Shown here in pieces: positions 36,714-49,032 of a DNA stretch of 64,000 bases (positions within the stretch are counted from its first letter, which is position 1; the number at the start of each line of letters is the position of its first letter). A program made the translations under genes and the position numbers. The notes under the pieces were generated by a model. That model saw nothing but the letters and a program-made list of their open reading frames with translations. It made no database searches and was not told the DNA's origin. Origin of the DNA: Pseudorasbora parva (Eukaryota; Chordata; Actinopteri; Cypriniformes; Gobionidae); the NCBI RefSeq assembly GCF_024679245.1, contig NC_090187.1, positions 2,704,751 through 2,768,750 on the forward strand. The letters are read 5' to 3'.

Positions 36714-37765
36714 CAGGGGCGTTTCTAGGATTTTCATTTTGGGGGGGCTCAGCTCCCAGTGAGGGTAGGCCTGGAGAAAAAATAGTAACACTATTAAGTT
36801 TAGGGTCCAAATTGCGCTATTAACTAATAGCTTACAAAGATGCATACCCAGAAGATATTGGCTGTTTATTATTACTTATAAAGCAAATATTAACACCTTA
36901 CTGTATGGCCATACTGTACATGCATTAATCATACCCAATAATGTAGGCAGGTTTATAGATCCCAAATGTTAGGGGGGTTCGGGGGCATGCTCCCCTGAGA
37001 AAATTTAGATTTCTATGATCTACATATGTGCATTTTAAGATGTTCTGGAGGCCAAAAAAATTAGATAACAATAGCTTGAAAACCATGTCACTGGGCAGTA
37101 GATTATTTGTCTTTCTTATGTCCACATCTCTCTTTTTCTCTGTTTTTATCTTCCCCTCCCTGTCTCTTCCCCTCATAACGCTGAGCTTTGACTGATATTT
37201 TGTTCCGATATTTATATGTTTCATAAATAATTTTCTTAGACACGTTAATTTACTGTTTATTAAAGTTTTAAGTTTATTAAATTCACAATATGAACACATT
37301 CATTACTAATGCCCAATACAGGCTGAAAAAGCTGAGTTTTTTATTTACTGAATGTTACGAATAGAATTATATTAATTTACAATATATACACATTCATTAT
37401 TAATCTTATGCCTAATCTGATGAAAATGGCTTGGTTAATATTTCTTGTTTGTTAAGGCCTACATTATGAATCACAGAGGCATATTTTCAGTTAAAAATGG
37501 TGAAATTAGACAAAAGTTTATTTATTTGCCTAAAATTGTTTTTCTTTCGTTTAACAATTCTGACTTTGAGCAGCAGCTATTAAACATGAATGTTTAGTTT
37601 AGCAGCATATATCTTACTTGACGTCGAGTTGCGCTGCTAAAATTTGCGCTCAGCCTCAGCCGTTTCTGTGGGAACAAAGCCGCCTACTCTGATTTGATTG
37701 GTTTTATCAAATATTTTGACATTGACGAGCGGTGACAGACCAATGACGCTCAGATTTACACACAC

Positions 37766-37844
<79 letters not shown>

Positions 37845-37975
37845 CCTCTGCTTCTGACATGCACTGTGGATTGGAGAGACAGACTAGAAAACGGGATGAA
37901 GCCGAAGCCTCCCGCCATTTTCATGTTTTAAAGGTTAATCACATATTTTTTCGGGGGGGCTGAAGCCCATGATCA
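36714..37975. repeat. Possible hAT-like element or fragment (CAGGGGCGTTTCTAGG start)
   Basis: It starts CAGGGGCGTTTCTAGG, followed by GGGGGGGCTCAGCTCCC. Similar GGGGGGTTCGGGGGCATGCTCCCC-type words occur at 36970, and CGGGGGGGCTGAAGCCCA at about 37950. No matching right terminus or target duplication was found, so the boundaries and class are tentative. Confidence 0.35.
37758..37841. repeat. (CA)n microsatellite
   Basis: CA run with one CG interruption. Confidence 0.95.
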
Positions 37976-38757
37976 CCTATATTTAATTTAATCACAGTTT
38001 AAATAACAGATTATTTTCATCTACTAAGAGAAACAATGTGAAGTTGAGCGTTTAGTCACTGGTTTGATTTACTGACACATGGACAAAGAGCATCTGACTG
38101 TACATGAATCATTACATATCAGAAATCACTGGCCTCAGATCAGGCATTAGAATGAACATGGTCATTACTGTCGAGTCCATATCGTAAAAGTCTGTTTGCA
38201 AAGACTACGGCGAAATTGCGTCTGATTTCCCAAAGAATCCACAGGGAAATGTAGCGAATACACATAAATAATGCTCATCTGAGACGTTCACATTGATGAG
38301 AATAAATAAGCACAGTCCTAGCATTAGGATCCTTTGGATGTTAATGATATTTTTAGTCCAGTGCTCCTGTATCTCTTCTCTCCTCGTCATCTCACTAACA
38401 CTCCAGTGGGCGGAGCCTGAGCTGTGATGATGAAGTGGGCGTTGATCTTCTTCTGCAGAGGCGGGCCTTCACTGATATAATACATGCAATAAAATACAAA
38501 AAAACAGATACAAAAAAAAGCTGATACTAAATACTCACGGGATGCTCTGTCCGATATCCAGCTTTCTGTGCGTGTGTTTCGGGTGTATCCAAGGCACGAG
38601 CTGTACAGGCTCCGCCCTCTTCTGGAAAGTGGGCCGTGGAGCAGCAGCTCATTTGCATTTAAAGATACATGCACAAAAGCAGCATGTTTTTTCTTCCACT
38701 CAAAAATGGGGATTTGCAACATGGAATAGTAAATGATCTGAGGGGTACTTTGACCTG
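37976..38757. other. Non-coding stretch with repeat fragments
   Basis: The block CAGCAGCTCATTTGCATTTA at about 38641 resembles a common cyprinid repeat. A minus-strand frame from 38757 down to 38387 has no recognised domain. Confidence 0.35.
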
Positions 38758-38860
<103 letters not shown>

Positions 38861-39142
38861 TTCTGGGGAAACCTGAGACTTCTATTACATCATTTTAAAA
38901 GGGGCATAGGTCTCTTTTAATGTTTTAGGTAAAGTCCCAACACAAGTGCTCTAAGTTACTTATGGAGGTGGATTGAATTCATTGAAATGTAAAAAAGCTG
39001 CAAAAATGTCTGATTCTTGTCTTGTGTTTCATATGTGCCGGAGACCAGAGTTTGCATCCCACTCACAAGTGCATGTGTCCATTAAAGACAAAAGCTTTAT
39101 TAGATGCAACCATAAAATGTGTTTTCTCTTTCTTTTCTCTAG

Positions 39143-40545
39143 GGAAATGTGATGTGAAATATGACCCGCTGAAGAGTGAATCAGAAGTAAAGGCTTCAAA
39201 CAAGAGGATTTGTGCACTGAAAATCATTTATTCTTCTGCCATTTTTGTTGTGGTTTTCTTTATCATCTTCATTTCTAAGCTGGATGACTCTAACACAGAT
39301 AATGACAGACCAAAAATGGCAAATGTTATTATTCAACACATCAACCACACATCCACGAGTCCTCCTGCTCTGAAAGCTTGTGGCGTTCAGGTGAACAACA
39401 GTTCTGTGATTAAAGTTGGGACCCTTCACACATATGTGACCGGCTCCTATATGGATCATCGCTCCGAAGACAAACAAATAAAGACGATTGCCATCGTTCT
39501 CCGTAATGAGGATCCGACGTACAAGTGTGTGATGTGTTGCAATGGGAGAAACGTGACCACACTAGCGCAATACACAATTCATGGCGACCACTTTGGCTTT
39601 GACTACGGCACTGCTACCATCACGTGCCAAATCAGGAACTTGTGTAAGTCGCCGACGCATGTTGCATTAACAGCCAGCGAGATCTCGGACCGCATAACAT
39701 CCTTCCTACCCATTAGAAACATAGACTTTCCAAAAGTCTTCCCATATACATTTACAATCTGCATCTCTGTCATGTATAACTACAAGAACGTGTTGAACTT
39801 AGTCGAGTCGATGGAGATGTTCAGACTTCTTGGTGCACAAAGGGTGGTGATATATAAAACTGACTGTGATTCGGACACGCAGAAGATTCTGGACTACTAT
39901 GTGAAAAAAGGTTTTGTGGAGATCATCCCATGGACGATTAAAAAGCACATCAGCGTGTCTAATGGCTGGAGGAAAGACTTATCAGCAGGTCAGCTGCATT
40001 ACTATGGCCAAATTCCTGCCCTTAATGACTGTGTTCATCGTTACATGTACCAAAGTCACTATGTGGCTCTACATGACTTGGATGAGCTCATTCTGCCTCT
40101 GAAGGTGAAGACATGGACGGAGCTTCTCCCTCAGCTTGAGGAGATTTACGGGACTTCTGTGGGCTTTGAGTTTGAGAATAACGCATTCCCTTTCATTGCA
40201 AAAGCTCATCTGGATTACGAGCAAGACACGTGGAAAGACGTACAGGGAACAAATATTTTAAATTATATCGAGCGAGTACCCAATAATCCCAATAGTTTCA
40301 ACAATTATAAGATTATAGTAAATCCTCGACTAGTTTATCAGGCTACTGTACACGGCCTCCTGGATCCTAGTTCCGCCACAGTGAGGGTGGACAACTCCAT
40401 CGCTCGCATGTACCACTCGAAAAACTTCTCATACCCAACAAACACAAACCTTATAAGAGATGATCATCTGTGGGTCTATGCCAACGATCTTATACCTGCT
40501 GTATCTAAAGTCCTACATGACTGTGGATTAGTAGGTAAAGCCTGA
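39143..40545 (+). CDS. Glycosyltransferase family 92 (GT92/DUF23) protein, terminal exon
   Basis: The frame encodes a type II membrane protein. A short cytosolic, basic segment (NKRICALK) precedes a membrane anchor (YSSAIFVVVFFIIFI, ~39224-39280). A lumenal stem with N-glycosylation sequons follows (NHTS, NNSS, NVTT), then a GT92 catalytic domain from about FPYTFTICISVMYNYKNVLN (39745) to the MYHSKNFSYP region. The DLDE motif (40075-40086, context YVALHDLDELILP) is the expected metal/nucleotide-sugar binding site. Family members are Golgi enzymes, with galactosyltransferase activity shown for nematode GALT-1; the substrate here is unknown. I start the exon at a strong acceptor (TTTCTCTAG, ending 39142), because no good in-frame Met follows it for about 55 codons. 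The frame is also open upstream to an ATG at 39022, an alternative start. The 5' exon was not found. The frame is intact, with a stop at 40543-40545. Confidence 0.85.
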
Positions 40546-40601
40546 CTTGTCATGGGGTACTATCTGTCTGTCACTGATTTCAAGTCAGTAAAAAAAAAAC
40601 A

Positions 40602-40607
40602 ATAAAA
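40602..40607 (+). terminator. Polyadenylation signal of the GT92 gene
   Basis: AATAAA lies 57 bp after the stop codon, just past an A-run, and fits a short 3' UTR. Confidence 0.6.
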
Positions 40608-40718
40608 GCACGTTTGAAAAACTTTCCACAGATGAAGTGTGGAGAAACTGGAAGAATACTTCCCTCGTCCTTTTTTGAGGACCGTCTGCGTGAGGTAAAG
40701 TTTGTGTGTGCAAATCTT

Positions 40719-40822
40719 GTGGACCGTTATTTTTAAGCGCTCAAATCACTCACACCTGCACTGTTGTCATCCACACGGACATACAAATCTACTGATTTGA
40801 GCGCTTAAATATAACAGTCCAC
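40719..40822. repeat. Hairpin MITE, ~30-bp stem
   Basis: GTGGACCGTTATTTTTAAGC and GCTCAAATCA at the left pair with TGATTTGAGC and GCTTAAATATAACAGTCCAC at the right. The loop is about 43 bp. It lies about 170 bp after the GT92 stop, so it could be transcribed if the mRNA reads through the first polyA site. Confidence 0.7.
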
Positions 40823-41136
40823 TAGATAGTGCACACATGGAAAATGTGATTGAAAGGCATGTGCGCTCAAAAGACGCAGCGGAAAAATGGCCTTTATACA
40901 TTCCTACAATTCAAAAGAGAGATAAATGACTATTTCTCTCAGATAGCCAAATACATTCATCACACAAATAATTCATATCTAAATAGATGCCATTCATATT
41001 AGGCTATATCACCTGACAGATCAAGGGATTCTGTTGGGGAAAGTAGGAACGCAACATGACATCATGACTTTACGTAAACATACACGGCACTTTCTAAAGC
41101 CATGTGGCGTGTTATCTGTACGCATTTTGAGCTATC

Positions 41137-41239
41137 CGCGTGTATGTCTACGCCTAAACGAACCATCATCTCCACGTCTACGCCTAAACGAACCATCATC
41201 TCCACGTGTATGTCTACGCCGAAACGAACCATCATCTCC
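41137..41239 (-). repeat. Inverted mini-array of the 36-bp satellite
   Basis: On the minus strand this reads GGAGATGATGGTTCGTTTCG, GCGTAGACATACACGTGG and so on for about three units, in the opposite sense to the main array at 33031-34247. One unit is the same 30-bp short form (GCGTAGACGTGGAGATGATG) found once in the main array. A CCCTAAACCTACCC motif lies about 100 bp downstream. Confidence 0.85.
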
Positions 41240-41343
41240 TATGTCATGTCCATGTCTACGGCATGCGATTCTGCCAACCTGATCTCACAGAATTAACATT
41301 TATAGCCTAAATTTATACTTTGGAGAAACTAGCTCCACTCCTA

Positions 41344-42480
41344 CCCTAAACCTACCCACTCTCAACAATATAAAACACGTAACAGGCAAATAAATGTACA
41401 GTCACAGTTATTTTTTGCAAAAACGGACCAAAAAACTGTATAAAAGTAACTCATGTCGCATTCCAAGTCTTCTGAAGTCATACGATATCTTCATGTAGTT
41501 GCTCTTAATGTTTTAGTCGTTGAAATGATGATCGCGCCTCTTTGTGAACAGAACACACACACACACACTCGTTGATATTTCTGATTCAAATGATACACGA
41601 GACGACTCTTAAGAATGACGCGATCGGTCACGAGACACACGACAGCCAATGGCATTTTACAATCAAAGCGGACGTATTTGACACACGACCATAGACAGTA
41701 AAAGAAATGGACCGAGCGACCCCATTGATGTCAACGGCGAAATAATGAAGTCAACTTAGGGGCACTCACTTCCTGATGGCTGAGCGAACTGCGCCGGCTC
41801 AGACTGAGCTTGACGACGTAGATGTGACGTGAGCCTCCTGTCTGACAGCTGGAGGTCTTCTAGTAGATGTGGAAAGCGAAAGCTGAATCACGTTGTTTCC
41901 CCTTGACTTAATCAGACTTTATGTCTCCACGTCCCCCCGACTGTCTCATAGACAGTAAAAGATTGCCTGCCAGCGTCTCCTCAGGTCTATACGGTAATTT
42001 CTCAACTGTGCGACAGTCGCGTTGGTTATGACGCAATCGTTAGCCTATTTTTACAAAAACAGCTTCTGAGGGGCGATTGTGTAAGATACAAGGTAATGGA
42101 GCCTTTTATGCATTGTCGTGTTTCTTTAGAAATAAACAATGGACAAACGTCTCAGATGTAAAGTTATTCACTGTCAAAGTGACTCAAAAATGAATGGGAG
42201 TCAATGGGATGCTAACAGCAGGTGATGGCTTGGTTAGCAATGGCAGCCCCTATGGGTGGAACGCTTTCCGAGCGCTAGATTACCCGCTTGCACACAACAG
42301 CCAATGCTGTCAAAGCTGACGTGACGTTTCTTCCGGCGGCAATATTTGAAATGTATTATTAATCTTTGGCAGATGGGCTCAACCTTACTGATCGCTGTTG
42401 GGGATTTTCTTCACACAAATCAATCGTTTGGATATTTGTACTTTCGGAATCAATTGTGCCTGCAGTTGTATCTGGCTGTC
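41344..42480. other. Non-coding stretch, repeat-like
   Basis: CATAGACAGTAAAAGA occurs twice (41691 and 41950). Other GC-richer blocks look repetitive but have no clear ends. No gene was recognised. Confidence 0.35.
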
Positions 42481-42504
42481 ATATCCTGTGTTTTATAATA
42501 CACA

Positions 42505-42650
42505 AATGGGTAGGTTTAGGGAAGAGTTTGAGTTACGTGTTCAAAATGTGAAAATTTGAAAATGTAAAAATGCAGAATGTCTCTTATGATTGGTAGGTTT
42601 GGGGGCAGTGTGTGTGTTTGATAGGTAGGTTTAGGGGTAAGGGGATAGAA
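42505..42650. repeat. GGTAGGTTTAGGG dispersed motif cluster
   Basis: GGGTAGGTTTAGGGAAGAG (42508), GGTAGGTTTGGGGGCAGTG (42593) and GGTAGGTTTAGGGGTAAGG (42625) are reverse forms of the CCCTAAACCTACCC core of the 32.7-kb minisatellite. Confidence 0.55.
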
Positions 42651-42659
42651 TTAAACGGC

Positions 42660-43309
42660 GTTGATAAACACACTAAAAAGCGATTATGCGTCTTGATAGC
42701 ACGCCAAAATGCCATTTCATGAGATAAGTCTGACAGTTGCAAGAAAAACTAAATGAACTGTTGCAGAATCTGTAACATGCCCCGGCCCTTAATGCGTCGT
42801 GTTTCCTAATGGAGCATCAGTGAATGTTTGAACATTTATTGATAGATGTGTTCGAGTCCCTTAGTTGTCCTCAATGTGAAAAGATGGATCTCAAATCATT
42901 GCTGGAGAGGGTTCAAATATGCAAAAGATGCTGGAAAACTGAAAAATGCACAGGAGCTGTAGGATTTTCCTGAACAACGTTAATCAGTTTAAAAGCTCAG
43001 GACAAACAAGGGACTCGTGAACAACCATCACAAAAAACAGCCGGGGATCGTCGCAGGACTAAGAATCAATGCTTCATAAACTTTTGAACAAAGTCATTTA
43101 AATAAATGTAGCTTTTTTTGTCTTGTGGACTACATGTAAAAAAAAACAATTTAAACAAATCATGTCAAATATCTTATTCAGGACAGTACTACATAAAAAA
43201 ATAACATGCATTTTTTTAATGTTTTTTTATTTATTATTATTTAGTTAAGAATAATTTCTTAATCATTCACATTTTCAGATTCTGCAAGCGGTTCACATAC
43301 TTTTATATA
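42660..43309. other. Non-coding stretch, nothing recognised
   Basis: AT-rich, no exon supported. Confidence 0.4.
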
Positions 43310-43575
43310 TATATAGTATCTCACAAAAGTGAGTAAACCCCTCACATTCCAGCAACTATTTTATATTCTCAAGGGAAAACTATAGAAGTGAAAATTGGAT
43401 ATACTTTAGAGCTAATGTGCAGCTTGTATAGCGGTATAGAATCACAGTAATCTAAAAAAAAACCTCGACATCAACTCAACGAACAGCCATTACTGTCTAA
43501 ATAATCGAAATAATAAGAACGTATACTAAAATGGTTGCTGAAATGTGATGGGTACTCACTTTTGTGTGATACTAT
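43310..43575. repeat. Tc1/mariner-type MITE (TATAGTATCTCACAAAAGTG termini)
   Basis: The left TAGTATCTCACAAAAGTGAG is answered by CTCACTTTTGTGTGATACTA at the right. A second shared block follows inside (ACCCCTCACATTCC / GAAATGTGATGGGT). TA dinucleotides border it. No transposase. Confidence 0.75.
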
Positions 43576-45300
<1,725 letters not shown>

Positions 45301-45330
45301 AAACATATTGTCTATTGCAGGGGTTTTCAA

Positions 45331-45719
45331 ACCATTCCTGGAGCCTCCCCAGCACTGCACATTTTGGATATCTCCCTTACTGGACACACCCAGCTCAGGT
45401 CATGGAGTACTAAACTAATCAGCTGATGAGTTAATACAGCTGTGTTAAATAAGACACCCATCCATCATATGCAGCGCCTTTTACTATACAGAAGCCTAAC
45501 CCTTTAAGAATCTGAAATCGGATTGGAAAAGTAGTGCAAGTAAACATATCTATTGAGATGCACTTCTTAGGGGGCTGCATATGTTGGACGAGTGTCTTAT
45601 TTAACACAGCTGTATTAACTCATCAGCTGATTAGTTTAGTACTCCATGACCTGAGCTGGGTGTGTCCAATAAGGGAGATATCCAAAATGTGCAATGCTGG
45701 GGAGGCTCCAGGAATGGTA
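45331..45719. repeat. Foldback element with ~130-bp arms
   Basis: ACCATTCCTGGAGCCTCCCC at the left pairs with GGGGAGGCTCCAGGAATGGT at the right. Pairing continues through TCATGGAGTACTAAACTAAT and AACACAGCTGT. The ~130-bp centre includes AACCCTTTAAGAATCTGAAA. Confidence 0.8.
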
Positions 45720-45764
45720 TAAATACAGAAAAAAGTAGTAGCCTAACATTGTGAAATATTATTA

Positions 45765-45960
45765 CATGAAAAAAATGTATTCATGAAAAATGATCTCATA
45801 ATTCTGAGATAATTAAGTCATTAATTCAGGAAAACAGGAGCATAAAAAAATGTTTTTCATGAAAATGTATCTCGTAATTCTGAGATAATTTAAGTCATTA
45901 ATTCAGAAACACAGCAAAAACAAATATTCATGAAAAAATTGTCTCATAATTCTGAATAAA
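45765..45960. repeat. ~70-bp tandem repeat (AATTCTGAGATAATT)
   Basis: Units contain CATGAAAAA, TCTCATAATTCTGAGATAAT and TAAGTCATTAATTCAG. There are about three copies here. One and a half related copies lie at 53263-53356, beyond the LINE. Confidence 0.75.
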
Positions 45961-46131
45961 TGATGGGGTATTGGTGTGGGAGTTGTTTCCGCTGTCATAA
46001 AGAGAGGAAAAAATACAACCATGCTGATATAGCAAACAATAATCATAGGCAGCTTGTCTAAGATTATTTGAGAGTAAAATAATCTCTGTTGTAAACCACA
46101 GCTCACTTCAGCGCAACCGTGCTCATGTTAA

Positions 46132-47446
46132 AGGGATCCCCTGGTGTTGAGACTTGTATGGCTTAATATAACATAAATGATGTCTCTTACTGAATTATGT
46201 AGTAGAAAACCCATGAAAGATCTACGTTATTTTAAAAATCGATTTTATATTTTTACCATGGGCGGCGCCATTTTGTTTGCGTTCTAGGTTGATGACGTAG
46301 AGTGGTTGAACTCCTCAATCAGCTGGCATTACCCGTAGCTATTTTTACCACAACGCAACTCGAAAATTGTTTCAGAGTTAAACAAAACCAATGAATTCCT
46401 TTGTAATTATACTTAAAACACACTCAAACATACATGTGCACACAAACTCACCTACACAAGTCACAAACAGATCGGCGGGCGCGCACACGACAGGCTCTGT
46501 CTCAATCGAGATGTTGGGCTGCTCAGTCTCCACGACAGGGGCTGAATCTGAAATCGACCCTATACCCTTAAATAGGGCATTATTTGAAGGGACGGACATG
46601 TGTAGTGTTGTCCGACACCATAGTGGACATGTTCGAGTGCAGTCATTCAGTCTCACGTTCCACCGCAATAACGATTGTAAAGCCGATTTACAAACAGCTG
46701 TCCGACTTCACGCACTCAAACATACATGTGCACACAAACTCTCTCTCTCACACAGACTCACACACACCCCAACAGATCGGCGCGAACACACACACCCCAA
46801 CAGATCGGCGCGAACACACACACACACCCCAACAGATCGGCGCGAACACACACACACGCACGCACTGCGTGCGCGTATACATAACCCTCAATCTATTCCC
46901 GTGTTGATATCCTGTTCAACACATCCTGTTCCCCAGATAGACTGTTGATAGTAGATTAACTATAATGCCTAATGTGACCAGCAGAGGGAAATATCTAGGT
47001 AGGACGATGGGATAAAGTAACGTGAGGAAGAGAGGCAGGATGTTTTGGTGATGATGCATGCGATTGAGACAGAGCAGTCAGAGGTGTGTGTGTGCGCGCC
47101 CGCCGATCTGTTTGTGACTTGTGTAGGTGAGTTTGTGTGCACATGTATGTTTGAGTGTGTTTTAAGTACAATTACAAAGCAATTCATTTGTTTTGTTTAA
47201 CTCTGAAACAATTTTCGAGTTGCGTTGTGGTAAAAATAGCTACGGGTAACGCCAGCTGATTGAGGAGTTCAACCACTCTACGTCATCAACCTAGAACGCA
47301 AACAAAATGGCGCCGCCCATGGTCCAAATATAAAATCGATTTTTAAAATAACGTAGATCTTTCATGGGTTTTCTACCACATAATTCAGTAAGAGACATCA
47401 TTTATGTTATATTAAGCCATACAAGTCTCAACACCATGGGATCCCT
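46132..47446. mobile_element. T2-type foldback transposon with ~375-bp inverted arms
   Basis: It lies between TTAA copies (46128-46131 and 47447-47450). The ends are AGGGATCCCCTGGTGTTGAG and CTCAACACCATGGGATCCCT. The left arm (46132-46507) pairs almost throughout with the right (47062-47446), including GGGCGGCGCCATTTTGTTTG. The centre has a third partial copy of the arm and three units of CCAACAGATCGGCGCGAAC with CA tails (46764-46855). Open frames here are arm artefacts. Confidence 0.85.
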
Positions 47447-47516
47447 TTAAGGTGCCACCAACCTCTGGGCTGAAGGCCTCTAAAACCTGCTACCAACACC
47501 AATAAACAACACTAAC

Positions 47517-47618
<102 letters not shown>

Positions 47619-47799
47619 TTCCGGTTTGTGGGAGAGGTGTCACGGTGAGAGGGAAGTTTCATGGACTTTTTCTTTTTTCGATTGTCTTCATACTTATTTG
47701 AATAAAATCGAAATTTAAATAGATTATTAAATTCCGAAGTTAGGGTCTGAGTTTGATCGAAAATTTGTATAGTTTGCTGATCGCGTGGCGACTACAGGG

Positions 47800-49032
47800 A
47801 TGGCGTTGCACCTGGATGTGCGAACGCCGTCTCTGTCGCTCCGTCATGGAATCAGATGCATCACTCAAGCGGGAATAGCAGTCGAGGATGTGTTACTGGA
47901 TGTAGCTGAGCGAGTGGGACATGAAAACATAGTTTCAGCGTCCCGCATGAACAGAGCAGTGGTGGTGTTTCTGAAGGAGGAAGTTTTGGTGAACCGGTTG
48001 GTAGAAAGCGGCATTGTGGTAAGTGGAGCTTTTGTCATTGTTCAGCCTTTAATATCCCCAACGGTAAGAGTAATAATTTCAAATGTGCCGCCGTTTATTC
48101 CGGATGAAGAAATACAACGCGAACTTTCTAGGTATGGAAAATTTGCAAGTGGAATAAAGATGGTACCGCTAGGGTGTAAACATGAATCTTTGAAGCATGT
48201 GTTGTCTTTTAGACGGCAGGTGTTTATGTTTCTGAATGCTCCGACTTTGAACGTTTCTTTTCGGTGTGTGTACGAGGGGAAATCATTCATGTTATATGCG
48301 AATGCCGGGGAAATGCGCTGCTTTGAATGCGGCTCTGTAGGACATGTTAGGTTATCATGCCCACATAAAGAAGAAGGAGTGATAAACGAGACAGGGCAGA
48401 GTAATGATACGAGTGATAGTATGGAGAAAACTGTGGAACAAGGGGTGGAAACTGAAGATCAAAATGTGCAGAATGAAAATGATTCAGGTAGTGTTAGCAG
48501 GCCTACTGAGGGCGAGACCAGTACGGAAACGGATAAGATGGTAGAAAATGCCAATGTTGAATTACAGGTGGTTGAAGAAATGGTGATAACAGAAGTTGAG
48601 AAAAATACAGAACAAGCGGAAAAGGTAGAAAGTGGTGAAAAAGTGAGGGATGTTGATGGAGATCAATTAGGAAAAGGAGGAATGGTGACTGTAGAGGATG
48701 AACAGTCAGGAGAAATGGTTGAAAAGGAAGGTGAGGAGGAAAGTGAGGATGGTGCTTTGTCAGACGTTTCAGAGGTGTCAAATTTATCTCAGATGGGATG
48801 CGAACAGGTTTACTCTTTGGAAGAAATAGATGAATTTTTGGATGAGACATTTGGGAGAATAGCAGAAGTGGAGGATTACTTTAGTGACACTAAGAAATTT
48901 GAACGTTCTGTCTTATATTGGATGAAGAGAGTTGGAGAAGACAAACTAAATAAGAGGAAAAGGTTTCGATTGAAAAAGTTTGTTACGAAAATAAGGAAGG
49001 GGAAAACCCTAAAGAAAAGGAAATTTAAATGA
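47800..49032 (+). CDS. LINE ORF1 protein (RRM-like region, CCHC zinc knuckle)
   Basis: ORF1 encodes a nucleic-acid-binding protein of about 410 residues from the ATG at 47800; an in-frame GTG 15 bp upstream is not a likely start. Residues ~85-165 (VRVIISNVPPFIPDEEIQRE...) look like an RRM fold. One zinc knuckle, CFECGSVGHVRLSC (C-X2-C-X4-H-X4-C), lies at ~174-187. A long acidic E/V-rich stretch (~200-360) leads to a strongly basic tail (KRKRFRLKK..., KKRKFK). This layout is seen in Tx1-type ORF1 proteins, often labelled ZCCHC3-like in fish. Its expected role is to bind element RNA in the retrotransposition particle. The stop overlaps the ORF2 start as ATGA (49029-49032), consistent with termination-reinitiation. 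The frame is intact. Confidence 0.85.
   Translation: MALHLDVRTPSLSLRHGIRCITQAGIAVEDVLLDVAERVGHENIVSASRMNRAVVVFLKEEVLVNRLVESGIVVSGAFVIVQPLISPTVRVIISNVPPFIPDEEIQRELSRYGKFASGIKMVPLGCKHESLKHVLSFRRQVFMFLNAPTLNVSFRCVYEGKSFMLYANAGEMRCFECGSVGHVRLSCPHKEEGVINETGQSNDTSDSMEKTVEQGVETEDQNVQNENDSGSVSRPTEGETSTETDKMVENANVELQVVEEMVITEVEKNTEQAEKVESGEKVRDVDGDQLGKGGMVTVEDEQSGEMVEKEGEEESEDGALSDVSEVSNLSQMGCEQVYSLEEIDEFLDETFGRIAEVEDYFSDTKKFERSVLYWMKRVGEDKLNKRKRFRLKKFVTKIRKGKTLKKRKFK

Noticed and set aside
42508..42640. Telomere-like repeat (GGTTTAGGG)
   Set aside because: The motif is part of a longer dispersed GGTAGGTTTAGGG repeat, not tandem TTAGGG.
46391..46948. 185-residue open frame
   Set aside because: It lies in the arm and loop of the 46-kb T2-type element and consists of arm sequence plus CA-rich repeats.
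47785..47799. GTG start for LINE ORF1
   Set aside because: GTG is not a usual eukaryotic start; the in-frame ATG at 47800 is the better choice.
48503..48850. 115-residue minus-strand frame
   Set aside because: Shadow of the acidic region of LINE ORF1 on the opposite strand.
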